Position numbers and translations under genes: made by a program
Source of the DNA: JAYFNU01 sp964460755
Lineage (GTDB): Bacteria; Bacillota; Clostridia; Oscillospirales; Ruminococcaceae
Length of the DNA stretch: 35,789 nucleotides
Direction: 5' to 3'
Assembly: GCA_964460755.1 (NCBI GenBank)
Contig: CAYWQL010000018.1
Span: 1-35,789, forward strand
Notes under the pieces: generated by a model
Databases searched by the model: none
What the model saw: only the letters and a program-made list of their open reading frames with translations
What the model was told of the DNA's origin: nothing
Part shown: piece by piece, positions 1-6,838 of the stretch
Layout of the letters: every line of letters begins with the position of its first letter
How positions within the stretch are numbered: the first letter of the stretch is position 1

Positions 1-1
1 T

Positions 2-79
2 GAAAGTTTAGCGAAATTAAGGAAAGATAAAACAATCTGCAGGAATTATACGAGGCTTGTAAATGACCAACACATATGA
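2..79 (+). CDS. Possible 3' end of an upstream gene (partial)
   Basis: One plus-strand frame is open from the window edge for 25 codons and stops at a TGA that overlaps the start of the Xer recombinase gene by 17 bases. A short overlap like this is common for genes in one operon, so it may be the C-terminus of an upstream protein. The encoded tail is short and basic (it contains LRKDKTICRNYTRL) and I do not recognise it. An open frame of this length can also occur by chance; the sequence to the left is needed to decide. Confidence 0.25.
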   Translation, partial: ESLAKLRKDKTICRNYTRLVNDQHI

Positions 80-1091
80 AGGCTGTCCTGATATTTTAAA
101 AGAGTTTCTATTTTATATGGAAACAATAAAAAACCTTTCGCCGCGAACGGTTGAGGGTTATTTTATAGACCTTAGATTGTTTTTTCGTTTTCTTAAGCTT
201 CGGCGCGGACTTGTGGCTTCTGATGTTAAAATTGAAGAAATAAATATTGAAGACGTCAACCTCTCGCTTATAAAATCGGTCACGACGCAGGACATTTATG
301 AATATCTTCATTATGTTATGAAGGGACGTGAAAACAATCCAAATACGCGCGCTCGCAAGGTTTCGAGCCTTCGCGCATATTTTAAATACCTTACGACAAA
401 AAGTCACCAGCTTGAAATTAATCCTGTAAAGGACATCGAGGTTCCGTCGCTCAGAAAAAGCGTTCCTAAATTTTTATCTCTTGAAGAAAGCCTATCTCTT
501 CTTAACAGCACCGACGGCGAATATCAAGCGCGGGACTATTGTATACTTACTCTATTTTTGAACTGCGGTATGCGTTTATCCGAGCTTGTCGGAATAGACC
601 TTCAAGACATAAATGAGGATATGATACGAATAATCGGCAAGGGCAACAAGGAACGTCTGGTCTATCTTAACGATGCGTGCAAGGACGCTTTAAAGAATTG
701 CATTAATGAGCGCGACTCAAAGAAATATACTAAAAAGGACGAAAATGCCCTATTTTTGTCGCGAACGGGAAGCCGTATAGGCGCACGGCGGGTTGAACAG
801 ATTGTCGACGATTGCCTTGAGCGCGCGGGGCTTTCCGAAAGAGGCTTTTCGGCGCATAAGCTGCGGCATACGGCCGCGACGCTAATGTACCGTCATGGAC
901 ACGTCGACATTTTGGCACTTAAAGAAATATTGGGTCACGCACACGTTTCGACGACCGAAATATATACTCATATTAGCGACGAACAGCTTAGAAATGCCGC
1001 GGCGGCTTCCCCGCTTTCAAAGATTAAAAAGCGAAAGACTTCCCCGCCCTCTTCAAAGCCGGATGACGCCCTTGAAGACGAGGATAAATAG
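63..1091 (+). CDS. xerD: Tyrosine recombinase, XerC/XerD type
   Basis: Site-specific tyrosine recombinase of the Xer family, which resolves chromosome dimers at the dif site before division. All six catalytic positions are visible: R171 (in GMRLSEL), K193 (in IIGKGNKER), H265 and R268 (HKLRH), H292 (LGHAHVSTTEIY) and Y301. The N-terminal SAM-like core-binding domain spans about residues 8-112. At 342 residues it is about 40 longer than usual Xer proteins, partly from an insert near residues 50-70 and partly from a lysine-rich then acidic tail after residue 318. The ATG at 63 follows GAGG at a 7-base spacing. Its 3' end overlaps spoIIM on the other strand; in Bacillus subtilis xerD (ripX) is also close to spoIIM, which is why XerD is preferred over XerC. 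Family is certain, the C/D assignment is not. A mobile-element integrase is unlikely because no att repeats or phage genes are seen. Confidence 0.9.
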   Translation: MTNTYEGCPDILKEFLFYMETIKNLSPRTVEGYFIDLRLFFRFLKLRRGLVASDVKIEEINIEDVNLSLIKSVTTQDIYEYLHYVMKGRENNPNTRARKVSSLRAYFKYLTTKSHQLEINPVKDIEVPSLRKSVPKFLSLEESLSLLNSTDGEYQARDYCILTLFLNCGMRLSELVGIDLQDINEDMIRIIGKGNKERLVYLNDACKDALKNCINERDSKKYTKKDENALFLSRTGSRIGARRVEQIVDDCLERAGLSERGFSAHKLRHTAATLMYRHGHVDILALKEILGHAHVSTTEIYTHISDEQLRNAAAASPLSKIKKRKTSPPSSKPDDALEDEDK

Positions 1092-1700
1092 CGCTTCGAT
1101 AATTGATGATATCGCGGCGAAGACAAAGGACTTGAAAAGCGTTTTTATAAGCGCTTCGTTTATTACCCCATAGCTTCTGCCGCTTCCGTTAAACGCGATT
1201 TTGTAAAGCTCCATCGACGACACGATTGCCGCCGTCGCAAGGCTGAATAGTCCAAACGAAAATATGACAGTCGGAATTGCGAGAGAAAACAAAATATAAG
1301 GCAATCCTCCAAGCCCAAAGCTAACATAAGCGGTTCCGCAAACAAGCCCGAAGCCGACTCCACCACACAAAAGCGCAAATAAAACAAGCGGCGTTCCGAA
1401 GATACAGGAGGAAAGCACGAAGAGGATAAAAAGCAGAATCGTGCGCGATAAAAGTGAGTTTATTAGCGAATACAAAACTCCCTCAGTTGCCTTTTTAAGA
1501 AGCTCTGCCTTTGTTGCATACATAATATATTCAATCATAACGCCGCCTTTGAAGGCAATAAGCAAAGCGCCAAGCACGATACCGACCACATAAACAAGCG
1601 AGAGGATAAAAAACATCTTCTCGTTTTTTGTTTTTAGCAGCGCGTGTATTCGCCTTGGCACTTTGATTGAAGTAATATTTGAAAAGTTGCTGTTCCTCAT
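1053..1700 (-). CDS. spoIIM: Stage II sporulation protein M (SpoIIM family membrane protein)
   Basis: A 215-residue integral membrane protein with about five hydrophobic segments (near residues 30-50, 86-106, 108-130, 134-165 and 190-212), matching the SpoIIM family in size and topology. SpoIIM works with SpoIID and SpoIIP in the mother cell to drive septal peptidoglycan thinning and engulfment. The Phe-Gly-Thr-Pro segment before a glycine-rich membrane helix (near residue 101) fits the family's conserved core. It lies downstream of proC and ends inside the 3' end of the convergent Xer gene (39-base overlap). The ATG at 1700 has GAGGA upstream. A sigma-E-like promoter candidate is present in the 58-base gap after proC, so it may be expressed apart from the housekeeping genes in front of it. 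Function is by family and neighbourhood, not by any catalytic motif. Confidence 0.8.
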   Translation of the reverse strand: MRNSNFSNITSIKVPRRIHALLKTKNEKMFFILSLVYVVGIVLGALLIAFKGGVMIEYIMYATKAELLKKATEGVLYSLINSLLSRTILLFILFVLSSCIFGTPLVLFALLCGGVGFGLVCGTAYVSFGLGGLPYILFSLAIPTVIFSFGLFSLATAAIVSSMELYKIAFNGSGRSYGVINEALIKTLFKSFVFAAISSIIEALFILVFKGVIRL

Positions 1701-1729
1701 ATTTTCGTCGTCCTCGCTATTTTTAATAA

Positions 1730-1758
1730 ATAATACGCGAACAGCGAATAAAATATGC
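1730..1758 (-). promoter_or_regulatory. Candidate sigma-E promoter for spoIIM
   Basis: On the minus strand GCATATT (1758-1752) matches the Bacillus sigma-E -35 consensus KMATATW completely. It is followed by exactly 14 bases and CGTATTAT (1737-1730), which matches the -10 consensus CATACAMT at 5 of 8 positions. It starts immediately after the proC stop codon and leaves room for a short leader before the spoIIM ribosome binding site. spoIIM is a sigma-E gene in B. subtilis, which makes the match more meaningful, but the -10 is weak. Confidence 0.4.
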
Positions 1759-2553
1759 CTATTTCCCGAGCTCGTACGCCCGCTTTACGCAGGCGTCAAT
1801 TCCGCTCGCAACAGCCTTGTCGAAACCGTTCTCACGGAACGCGTCGAGCATGGCGAGGGTCGTTCCCCCCTTCGAGCAAACCATTGTAATCAGCTCGTCG
1901 ACGCTTCTGCCTGAAGTGAGCATCATTTCCGCGCTGCCTATAAGAGTATAGGAAAAAGCTTTTAGAGCCTCGTCAAAATCAATTCCGTCTTTTTCGGCGT
2001 TTTCAGCGAAGATTTTTGCGAAATAATATATAGCCGCAGGACTGCTTCCGTTAATGGGGATTATCTCATTGATTTTTTCCTCGGGCAGATTGAAGGCATA
2101 TCCGATAGAATTAAAAACGGAAAAAATGAAGTCGTAGTCGCTTTGGCTGATTCCCTCGGGACGTGCGACGGCGGTGCAGCCCTTGCCAATCATAAGCGGC
2201 GTATTCGGCATAACGCGGACGATTGGGCGTGTGGTTTCAAGCAGGTCGGAAATGCGTTTTACCGTCACCCCTGCAACGATAGAAATGAAAATATTATCGT
2301 CGGTTATTTCGCCGCGAAGACCTGCTAAAGCTTCGTCTAACATCTGCGGTTTAACGCAGATAAAAACAAATTTAGTCTCCTTCATTACCTGTAAAGCTGA
2401 ACTGCTTAACATTATCTTGTGCTTAAACTCACTCACCTGATTTGGATAGGGGTCAAAAGCGACAATGTCCTTTGCCTCAACGAGGTTGTGTTCAATTATT
2501 CCGTTGGCTATGGCGTGCGCCATATTTCCAAAGCCGATAAATCCGATTTTCAT
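1759..2553 (-). CDS. proC: Pyrroline-5-carboxylate reductase
   Basis: Reduces 1-pyrroline-5-carboxylate to L-proline with NAD(P)H, the last step of proline synthesis, in the cytosol. The N-terminal Rossmann fold shows GFGNMA at residues 7-12. The conserved VMPNTP motif is at 114-119, and the C-terminal dimerisation/active-site helices carry NGSSPAAIYYF (169-178) and SKGGTT (227-232). The length of 264 residues is normal for ProC. The ATG at 2553 is preceded by AAGGA at 9 bases. It follows the TIGR04086 membrane-protein gene by 11 bases and is probably co-transcribed from the queA promoter. No sign of truncation or transfer. Confidence 0.96.
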   Translation of the reverse strand: MKIGFIGFGNMAHAIANGIIEHNLVEAKDIVAFDPYPNQVSEFKHKIMLSSSALQVMKETKFVFICVKPQMLDEALAGLRGEITDDNIFISIVAGVTVKRISDLLETTRPIVRVMPNTPLMIGKGCTAVARPEGISQSDYDFIFSVFNSIGYAFNLPEEKINEIIPINGSSPAAIYYFAKIFAENAEKDGIDFDEALKAFSYTLIGSAEMMLTSGRSVDELITMVCSKGGTTLAMLDAFRENGFDKAVASGIDACVKRAYELGK

Positions 2554-2564
2554 TTTATTTATCC

Positions 2565-2996
2565 TTATATTTTAAGTTTTGCCTTTCTTTTTGCGTTTGC
2601 CCCCGCAAGCGAGCCAATACCGCCCGCACTCGTGAGCGCAATTAGCTTAATTAATGTCTGATAGGTTATGTCGCCATCGCCGAAGGCAAGCGAAACGACG
2701 AAGATGACAGCGAACATAAGTGCGCCCGACGCGAGCCCGTGCGTGACGTTTGTTTCACCCTTTGCCGTGCCGCCGTAGCTTGAAATAAGGGTTGCAAGCA
2801 CCGTCAATATCGTTGTTAGCGGCTCAAGAAGGGTATGAGGAACGTTTGCTTTCATAAGCACGACCGCGGTAAGACTGATTAAAATCGCGCTGATTATAAG
2901 CGCGATAAAACAGGTCATCGAGCAGTTCGCGGTGAATTTTCTTAAAGGCGACTTTGTCGCCTTGCCGATATAGATATCGTTAACGTTGTTTTTCAA
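2565..2996 (-). CDS. TIGR04086 family membrane protein
   Basis: A 143-residue protein with four predicted transmembrane helices (about residues 28-50, 56-78, 87-105, 110-132), glycine- and alanine-rich in the last, with a basic C-terminal tail (NAKRKAKLKI). The size, topology and position next to yajC fit the uncharacterised TIGR04086 (YrzE-like) family of Firmicutes, which often sits beside yajC, tgt and queA. No biochemical function is known. The start is a TTG at 2996: it has a very strong ribosome binding site (AGGGGAGG, 7-base spacing), and no ATG exists nearby in frame. That ribosome binding site can be buried in a 10-bp hairpin with the sequence just downstream of yajC, so translation may be controlled or coupled. 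Confidence 0.72.
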   Translation of the reverse strand: MKNNVNDIYIGKATKSPLRKFTANCSMTCFIALIISAILISLTAVVLMKANVPHTLLEPLTTILTVLATLISSYGGTAKGETNVTHGLASGALMFAVIFVVSLAFGDGDITYQTLIKLIALTSAGGIGSLAGANAKRKAKLKI

Positions 2997-3003
2997 TAAA
3001 AAA

Positions 3004-3043
3004 CCTCCCCTGTTACTTTACTAAAAAATATTCACAGGGAAGG
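3004..3043 (-). promoter_or_regulatory. Hairpin that pairs with the ribosome binding site of the TIGR04086 gene
   Basis: In the 76-base yajC/TIGR04086 spacer the minus-strand transcript contains CCTTCCCTGT (3043-3034) and ACAGGGGAGG (3013-3004), which can form 10 consecutive pairs including one G-U, with a 20-base AT-rich loop. The 3' arm is the ribosome binding site of the downstream TTG-start gene. No T-run follows the stem, so it is not a terminator. This could be a translational control element or an RNA processing/stability site. Confidence 0.5.
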
Positions 3044-3072
3044 AAATCTATTCTGTTTTAAGAGAAGAAAAA

Positions 3073-3393
3073 CTATTCGTCTAACTTTAATTTTTCAACG
3101 TGCGAAATTGCTTCTTTAAGGAAACGGATTTTTGTGCGGTCGGTGCCCGTTTCGATTACGATTGTGTTGTCCTTAATGGAAACCGCGCGCCCTACAACGC
3201 CGCCGATTGTCGTAATTTCGTCGCCGACTTCAATGTTGTTGCGCTCTTCTTGAATTTTCTTTTCTTTTTTCTTCTGCGGAAGAATAAGAATAAAATACAT
3301 GGCGACAAGCATAAGCACCATTATAATTAACGTGCCGTAACCGCCCAAAAGACCTGTCGATTGACCTGCTGCGTCTGCTGTTAAGAAATTCAT
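3073..3393 (-). CDS. yajC: Preprotein translocase subunit YajC
   Basis: Small inner-membrane accessory subunit of the Sec translocase, associated with SecDF. It has one transmembrane helix (about residues 18-36, GYGTLIIMVLMLVAMYFIL) followed by the family-typical basic stretch PQKKKEKKIQEERNN and a cytosolic domain with the EVGDEITTIGGVVGRAV motif. I chose the ATG at 3393, giving 106 residues, because GAGG lies 8 bases upstream; a TTG further upstream in frame would add an atypical 14-residue leader. The position directly after queA-tgt is the classic queA-tgt-yajC arrangement of many bacteria. secD/secF do not follow here; proC does instead. Confidence 0.93.
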   Translation of the reverse strand: MNFLTADAAGQSTGLLGGYGTLIIMVLMLVAMYFILILPQKKKEKKIQEERNNIEVGDEITTIGGVVGRAVSIKDNTIVIETGTDRTKIRFLKEAISHVEKLKLDE

Positions 3394-3423
3394 TAGTTTT
3401 ACCTCGTATAAAGATTTTAGATA

Positions 3424-3453
3424 ATTATACAACATAAAGACTTGCTAAAGCAA
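3424..3453 (-). promoter_or_regulatory. Possible internal promoter before yajC
   Basis: The short tgt/yajC gap has TTGCTT (3453-3448), an 18-base spacer and a perfect TATAAT (3429-3424) on the minus strand, about 30 bases before the yajC start. The same stretch contains a small CTTGC-TTTA-GCAAG hairpin (3454-3441). The -35 is a modest match, so an internal promoter giving extra yajC transcription is only suggested. Confidence 0.3.
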
Positions 3454-3457
3454 GCAA

Positions 3458-4588
3458 TTATATCCTTTTATTGAGCATAGGCGAATATTTTTCTCTAAAA
3501 GCCTCAAACTCGCCGTTATCGAGAGCTGCGCGTATTTTTTCCATAAGGGTGTTATAGAAAAAAAGATTGTGTGTAACGAGAAGACGAAGCGCGAGCATTT
3601 CCTCCGCCTTGAGAAGGTGGCGAAGATAAGCTTTCGAATAGCGCTTACACACGGGGCATCCACATTCCTCGTCAATCGGCGTCATATCTCGGTCGTACTT
3701 CTTGTTGTTGAGGTTAATAACGCCGTTCCATGTGAAAAGATGTCCGTGCCGACCGTTTCGCGAAGGCATAACGCAATCAAAAAGGTCGACACCGCGTGCG
3801 ACGCTTTCGATTATATTAGTCGGTGTGCCGACACCCATAAGGTAGCGAATCTTGTCCGTTGGCATATACTCCTCAACGGCGTCGATTATGCGGTACATTT
3901 CTTCGGCGCTCTCCCCTACCGCAAGACCGCCTATTGCGTATCCGTCAAGGTCAAGCTCGGCAATTTGCTTCATATTATCCACTCGGATATCGTCGTAGGT
4001 TCCGCCCTGATTTATTCCAAAAAGAAGTTGGTTCTTATTAATCGTGTCGGGCAAAGAATTGAGCCGCGACATTTCGGCTTTACACCGAACGAGCCACCGC
4101 ACCGTCCGCGCCGCGGAGGCTTCGACGTATTCGCGAGGAGAAGGGTTTTCAATACATTCGTCGAACGCCATAGCGATTGTGCTCGCAAGGTTGGACTGAA
4201 TCTGCATACTTTCCTCGGGCCCCATAAATATCTTTTTTCCGTCTATGTGAGAAGAAAAATATGCGCCCTCCTCTTTGATTTTACGAAGAGGCGCAAGCGA
4301 AAAAACCTGAAATCCGCCGCTGTCTGTGAGTATCGGCTTCTCCCAAGTGGTGAATTTATGAATTCCGCCGACCTCTTTTATAAGCTCGTCACCCGGACGT
4401 ATATGAAGATGATAGGTGTTCGAGAGCATCACCTGACAATTAATCTTTTCAAGGTCGCCTGCCGACAAACCGCCCTTTATAGCCGCGCAGGTCGCGACGT
4501 TCATAAACGCCGGAGTTTCAAAGCTTCCGTGAACGGTATCAAATCTTCCGCGTCGCGCCTTGTTTTCGGTTTTAATCAGTTTGTACAT
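3458..4588 (-). CDS. tgt: Queuine/preQ1 tRNA-guanine transglycosylase
   Basis: Exchanges guanine-34 of GUN-anticodon tRNAs (Tyr, His, Asn, Asp) for the queuosine precursor preQ1. Counting from the chosen ATG at 4588, the substrate-binding TDSGGFQVF motif has Asp89. The nucleophile is Asp271 in DLFDCVMPSRNGRHG. The structural zinc site is Cys309, Cys311, Cys314 and His340. The length of 376 residues is typical. The start at 4588 is chosen because GAGGT lies 4 bases upstream and MYKLIKTENKARRG matches family N-termini; an upstream in-frame start would add 10 unlikely residues. The queA stop lies 7 bases before it, so the two modification genes are in one operon, acting one after the other. Confidence 0.97.
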   Translation of the reverse strand: MYKLIKTENKARRGRFDTVHGSFETPAFMNVATCAAIKGGLSAGDLEKINCQVMLSNTYHLHIRPGDELIKEVGGIHKFTTWEKPILTDSGGFQVFSLAPLRKIKEEGAYFSSHIDGKKIFMGPEESMQIQSNLASTIAMAFDECIENPSPREYVEASAARTVRWLVRCKAEMSRLNSLPDTINKNQLLFGINQGGTYDDIRVDNMKQIAELDLDGYAIGGLAVGESAEEMYRIIDAVEEYMPTDKIRYLMGVGTPTNIIESVARGVDLFDCVMPSRNGRHGHLFTWNGVINLNNKKYDRDMTPIDEECGCPVCKRYSKAYLRHLLKAEEMLALRLLVTHNLFFYNTLMEKIRAALDNGEFEAFREKYSPMLNKRI

Positions 4589-4595
4589 TTTTACC

Positions 4596-5627
4596 TCAGC
4601 TAATAAACATTGCGTCACCGAAGCTGAAAAAACGGTATTTCTGCTCGACGGCGAATTTATATGCTCTCATCGTGTTATCATATCCCGCAAAGGCCGAAAC
4701 AAGCATAATCAGGGTGCTTTCCGGAAGGTGAAAGTTGGTTATGAGCGCGTCAATGGCTAAGAATTTATAGCCGGGATAAATGAAGATGCTCGTATCCTCC
4801 GCGCAGGGCACTATCGCGCCGTGCTTGTTCATAACCGCCTCAAGGGTACGGCAGGAGGTCGTTCCGACCGCGATAACCCGTTTACCCTTCGACCTTGCCT
4901 CGTTTATCGCGTCGGCTGCGGCTTTCGTTATGGAATAGTGCTCGGAATGCATAAGATGCTTGGTTATGTCTTCCTCTTTAACCGGTCGGAAGGTTCCAAG
5001 CCCGACGTGAAGTGTAACCCGCGCGATTTTAACGCCCTTTTTCTCGATACGTTCAAGCAATTCTTCTGTGAAATGAAGCCCTGCCGTCGGCGCGGCGGCA
5101 GAGCCGTTTTCGTTTGCGTAGACAGTTTGGTAATCGCTGTTCTTTTCGAGCTTTTTAGTTATATATGGCGGGAGCGGCATTTGACCAACCTCGTCCAACA
5201 ACTCGAAAAAAGTCTTGGTTTTGTCGTATTCGAAATGGACGATTCGGTTTCCGTCCTCGATTTCGTCGATGATTTCGCCCTTTAGCATTCCTTTGTTAAA
5301 GCTTACCCTTGCGCCGCGGTGGAGTCGCTTGCCCGGCTTTGAAAGACATTCCCAGCAGTCGTTTCCCCTGTCGTTTAGTAAAAGCAGCTCGATATTTGCA
5401 AGGGTCTTCTCCTTCACGCCCAAAAGACGCGCCGGAATAACCTTGCTGTCGTTGATAACAAGCACGTCGCCCTCGTTTAAAGAAAATTCTATATCTTTAA
5501 ACCTTTTTTCAACAATTTCGCCGCTGTTTTTGTCTAAACATAACAATTTTGAGCAGTCGCGGGGCGACATTGGCTGCTGCGCAATAAGCTCCTCGGGCAA
5601 AAAATAATTAAATAATGAACGTTCCAT
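4596..5627 (-). CDS. queA: S-adenosylmethionine:tRNA ribosyltransferase-isomerase
   Basis: Transfers and isomerises the ribosyl group of S-adenosylmethionine onto preQ1-modified tRNA, making epoxyqueuosine after Tgt has acted. Family hallmarks are visible: the N-terminal YFLPEELIAQQP and SRDCSKLL-type segment, DVLVINDSKVIPARL, the PLPPYI motif, TAGLHFTEELL, and HVGLGTFRPV. The length from the ATG at 5627 is 343 residues, normal for QueA. This start has GGAG 6 bases upstream; the frame remains open 13 codons further but with no fitting site. It is the first gene of the minus-strand operon and has a TTGAAA-17-TATAAT promoter about 100 bases upstream. Confidence 0.97.
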   Translation of the reverse strand: MERSLFNYFLPEELIAQQPMSPRDCSKLLCLDKNSGEIVEKRFKDIEFSLNEGDVLVINDSKVIPARLLGVKEKTLANIELLLLNDRGNDCWECLSKPGKRLHRGARVSFNKGMLKGEIIDEIEDGNRIVHFEYDKTKTFFELLDEVGQMPLPPYITKKLEKNSDYQTVYANENGSAAAPTAGLHFTEELLERIEKKGVKIARVTLHVGLGTFRPVKEEDITKHLMHSEHYSITKAAADAINEARSKGKRVIAVGTTSCRTLEAVMNKHGAIVPCAEDTSIFIYPGYKFLAIDALITNFHLPESTLIMLVSAFAGYDNTMRAYKFAVEQKYRFFSFGDAMFIS

Positions 5628-5659
5628 AGTTTCTCCGATATAATATCTAAAAAAGACAT

Positions 5660-5689
5660 TTGACATTTAATAATAATCAATGCTATTCT
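5660..5689 (+). promoter_or_regulatory. Candidate sigma-A promoter for asd-dapA-dapB
   Basis: TTGACA at 5660-5665, an 18-base spacer and TATTCT at 5684-5689 on the plus strand give a reasonable housekeeping promoter, with about 95 bases of leader before asd. A perfect TATAAT is also present at 5711-5716 on this strand but has no convincing -35. No riboswitch-like fold stands out in the AT-rich leader. Confidence 0.5.
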
Positions 5690-5709
5690 TTATTAGATTT
5701 ATCACTTTA

Positions 5710-5734
5710 ATATAATAAACAGTCTTTATTATAT
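5710..5734. repeat. 10-bp palindrome across the queA -10 box
   Basis: ATATAATAAA (5710-5719) and TTTATTATAT (5725-5734) are a perfect inverted repeat with a 5-base CAGTC centre. It contains TATAAT on both strands, one of which is the -10 of the queA promoter. It may be an operator or simply two opposed -10-like boxes in AT-rich DNA. Confidence 0.4.
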
Positions 5735-5756
5735 GGTAAATGACTTGTCTTTTCAA
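5728..5756 (-). promoter_or_regulatory. Sigma-A-type promoter of the queA operon
   Basis: The minus strand has TTGAAA (5756-5751), a 17-base spacer and a perfect TATAAT (5733-5728), the best promoter in the divergent queA/asd spacer. The expected start near 5721 leaves about 95 bases of AT-rich leader. It lies downstream of the asd -35/-10 candidate, so the two promoters face and overlap each other. Confidence 0.75.
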
Positions 5757-5793
5757 GCCGAAAAATAAATAACTTTAAAGAGGTGCAATAGAA

Positions 5794-6819
5794 ATGGAAA
5801 AGTTTAAAATCGCAGTAGTGGGCGCAACGGGAATGGTGGGAAGAACCTTTCTTAAGGTGCTCGAAGAATACAATATTCCCGAGTGTGAATACACACTTTT
5901 TGCTTCGAAACGAAGCGCGGGAACCTCTCTTAAATTTTTCGGCAAGGACTATGAAATAAAAGAGCTTAACGAGCACAGCTTTGATGACGGCTTTGACATA
6001 GCTCTGTTTTCCGCAGGTGGCGGCACGAGCCAGGAGTTCGCGCCTATCGCGGCGGCTCACGGCTGTACAGTTATTGACAACAGCTCCTGCTGGAGAATGG
6101 ACAAAAACGTTCCCCTTGTCGTGCCTGAGGTCAACGGTGCCGAAGCGTTCAAAAACAACGGAATAATCGCCAACCCCAACTGCTCAACAATACAGGCAAT
6201 GGTCGCCCTTAAGCCAATCTATGACAAGTACGGCATAAAGCGCGTGGTCTATTCCACCTACCAAGCGGTTTCGGGCGCGGGAGTAAAAGGCTTTGACGAC
6301 CTTAAAAACGGCGCGGAAGCTTATGTCAACTGCGATGGAAGCAAAAGCTATGAGCTTGAAAAATTCCCCTATCCGATATTCGATAACTGTATTCCTCACA
6401 TCGACGTTTTCCTTGATAACGGCTACACGAAGGAAGAGGAAAAGATGGTTAATGAAACAAGAAAAATTCTTGACGACGAAACTATCGCTATTACCGCAAC
6501 CTGCGTTCGCGTTCCCGTGTTTTACAGCCACAGCGAAGCGATAAACCTTGAGCTTAAAAAGGAATATGAAGTTAACGATATTAAAGAGCTTCTTAAAAAC
6601 GCTCCCGGCATTGTCGTCGTCGACGACACAGACAACAACAAGTATCCCCTCGCTTCGGTTGCGACAGGAACAGACGAAGTATATGTCGGAAGAATAAGAC
6701 GTGACGACAGCGTTAAAAACGGTCTTAATCTTTGGGTTGTCGCGGACAACATAAGAAAAGGCGCGGCGTCCAACGCCGTCCAAATCGCCAAGCTTTTGAT
6801 AGATGCAAAGCGTTCATAA
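5794..6819 (+). CDS. asd: Aspartate-semialdehyde dehydrogenase
   Basis: Converts L-aspartyl-4-phosphate to L-aspartate-4-semialdehyde with NADPH, the branch point to lysine/diaminopimelate, threonine and methionine. The nucleotide-binding loop GATGMVG is at residues 10-16. The catalytic cysteine is Cys130 in ANPNCSTIQ. The C-terminal catalytic domain carries RVPVFYSHSEAINLEL with the expected histidine. At 341 residues it has the usual length of the Gram-positive type. The ATG at 5794 follows GAGGTG. It leads a plus-strand operon with dapA (19 bases after) and dapB, so the three encode consecutive or near-consecutive steps to diaminopimelate. Confidence 0.97.
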   Translation: MEKFKIAVVGATGMVGRTFLKVLEEYNIPECEYTLFASKRSAGTSLKFFGKDYEIKELNEHSFDDGFDIALFSAGGGTSQEFAPIAAAHGCTVIDNSSCWRMDKNVPLVVPEVNGAEAFKNNGIIANPNCSTIQAMVALKPIYDKYGIKRVVYSTYQAVSGAGVKGFDDLKNGAEAYVNCDGSKSYELEKFPYPIFDNCIPHIDVFLDNGYTKEEEKMVNETRKILDDETIAITATCVRVPVFYSHSEAINLELKKEYEVNDIKELLKNAPGIVVVDDTDNNKYPLASVATGTDEVYVGRIRRDDSVKNGLNLWVVADNIRKGAASNAVQIAKLLIDAKRS

Positions 6820-6838
6820 TAAACGGAGGTACGGTTTA

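Noticed and set aside
63..1091. Xer gene as an integrase marking a mobile element
   Set aside because: No direct repeats, tRNA att site, phage or conjugation genes nearby; the synteny with spoIIM and the sequence favour housekeeping Xer.
3569..4603. Long open frame of 344 codons on the plus strand opposite tgt
   Set aside because: It is antisense to a clearly conserved enzyme gene, has no ribosome binding site or recognisable protein features, and fits chance opening from codon bias.
5628..5720. preQ1 riboswitch in the queA leader
   Set aside because: The leader is AT-rich and lacks the short C/G-rich hairpin and A-rich tail of preQ1 aptamers.
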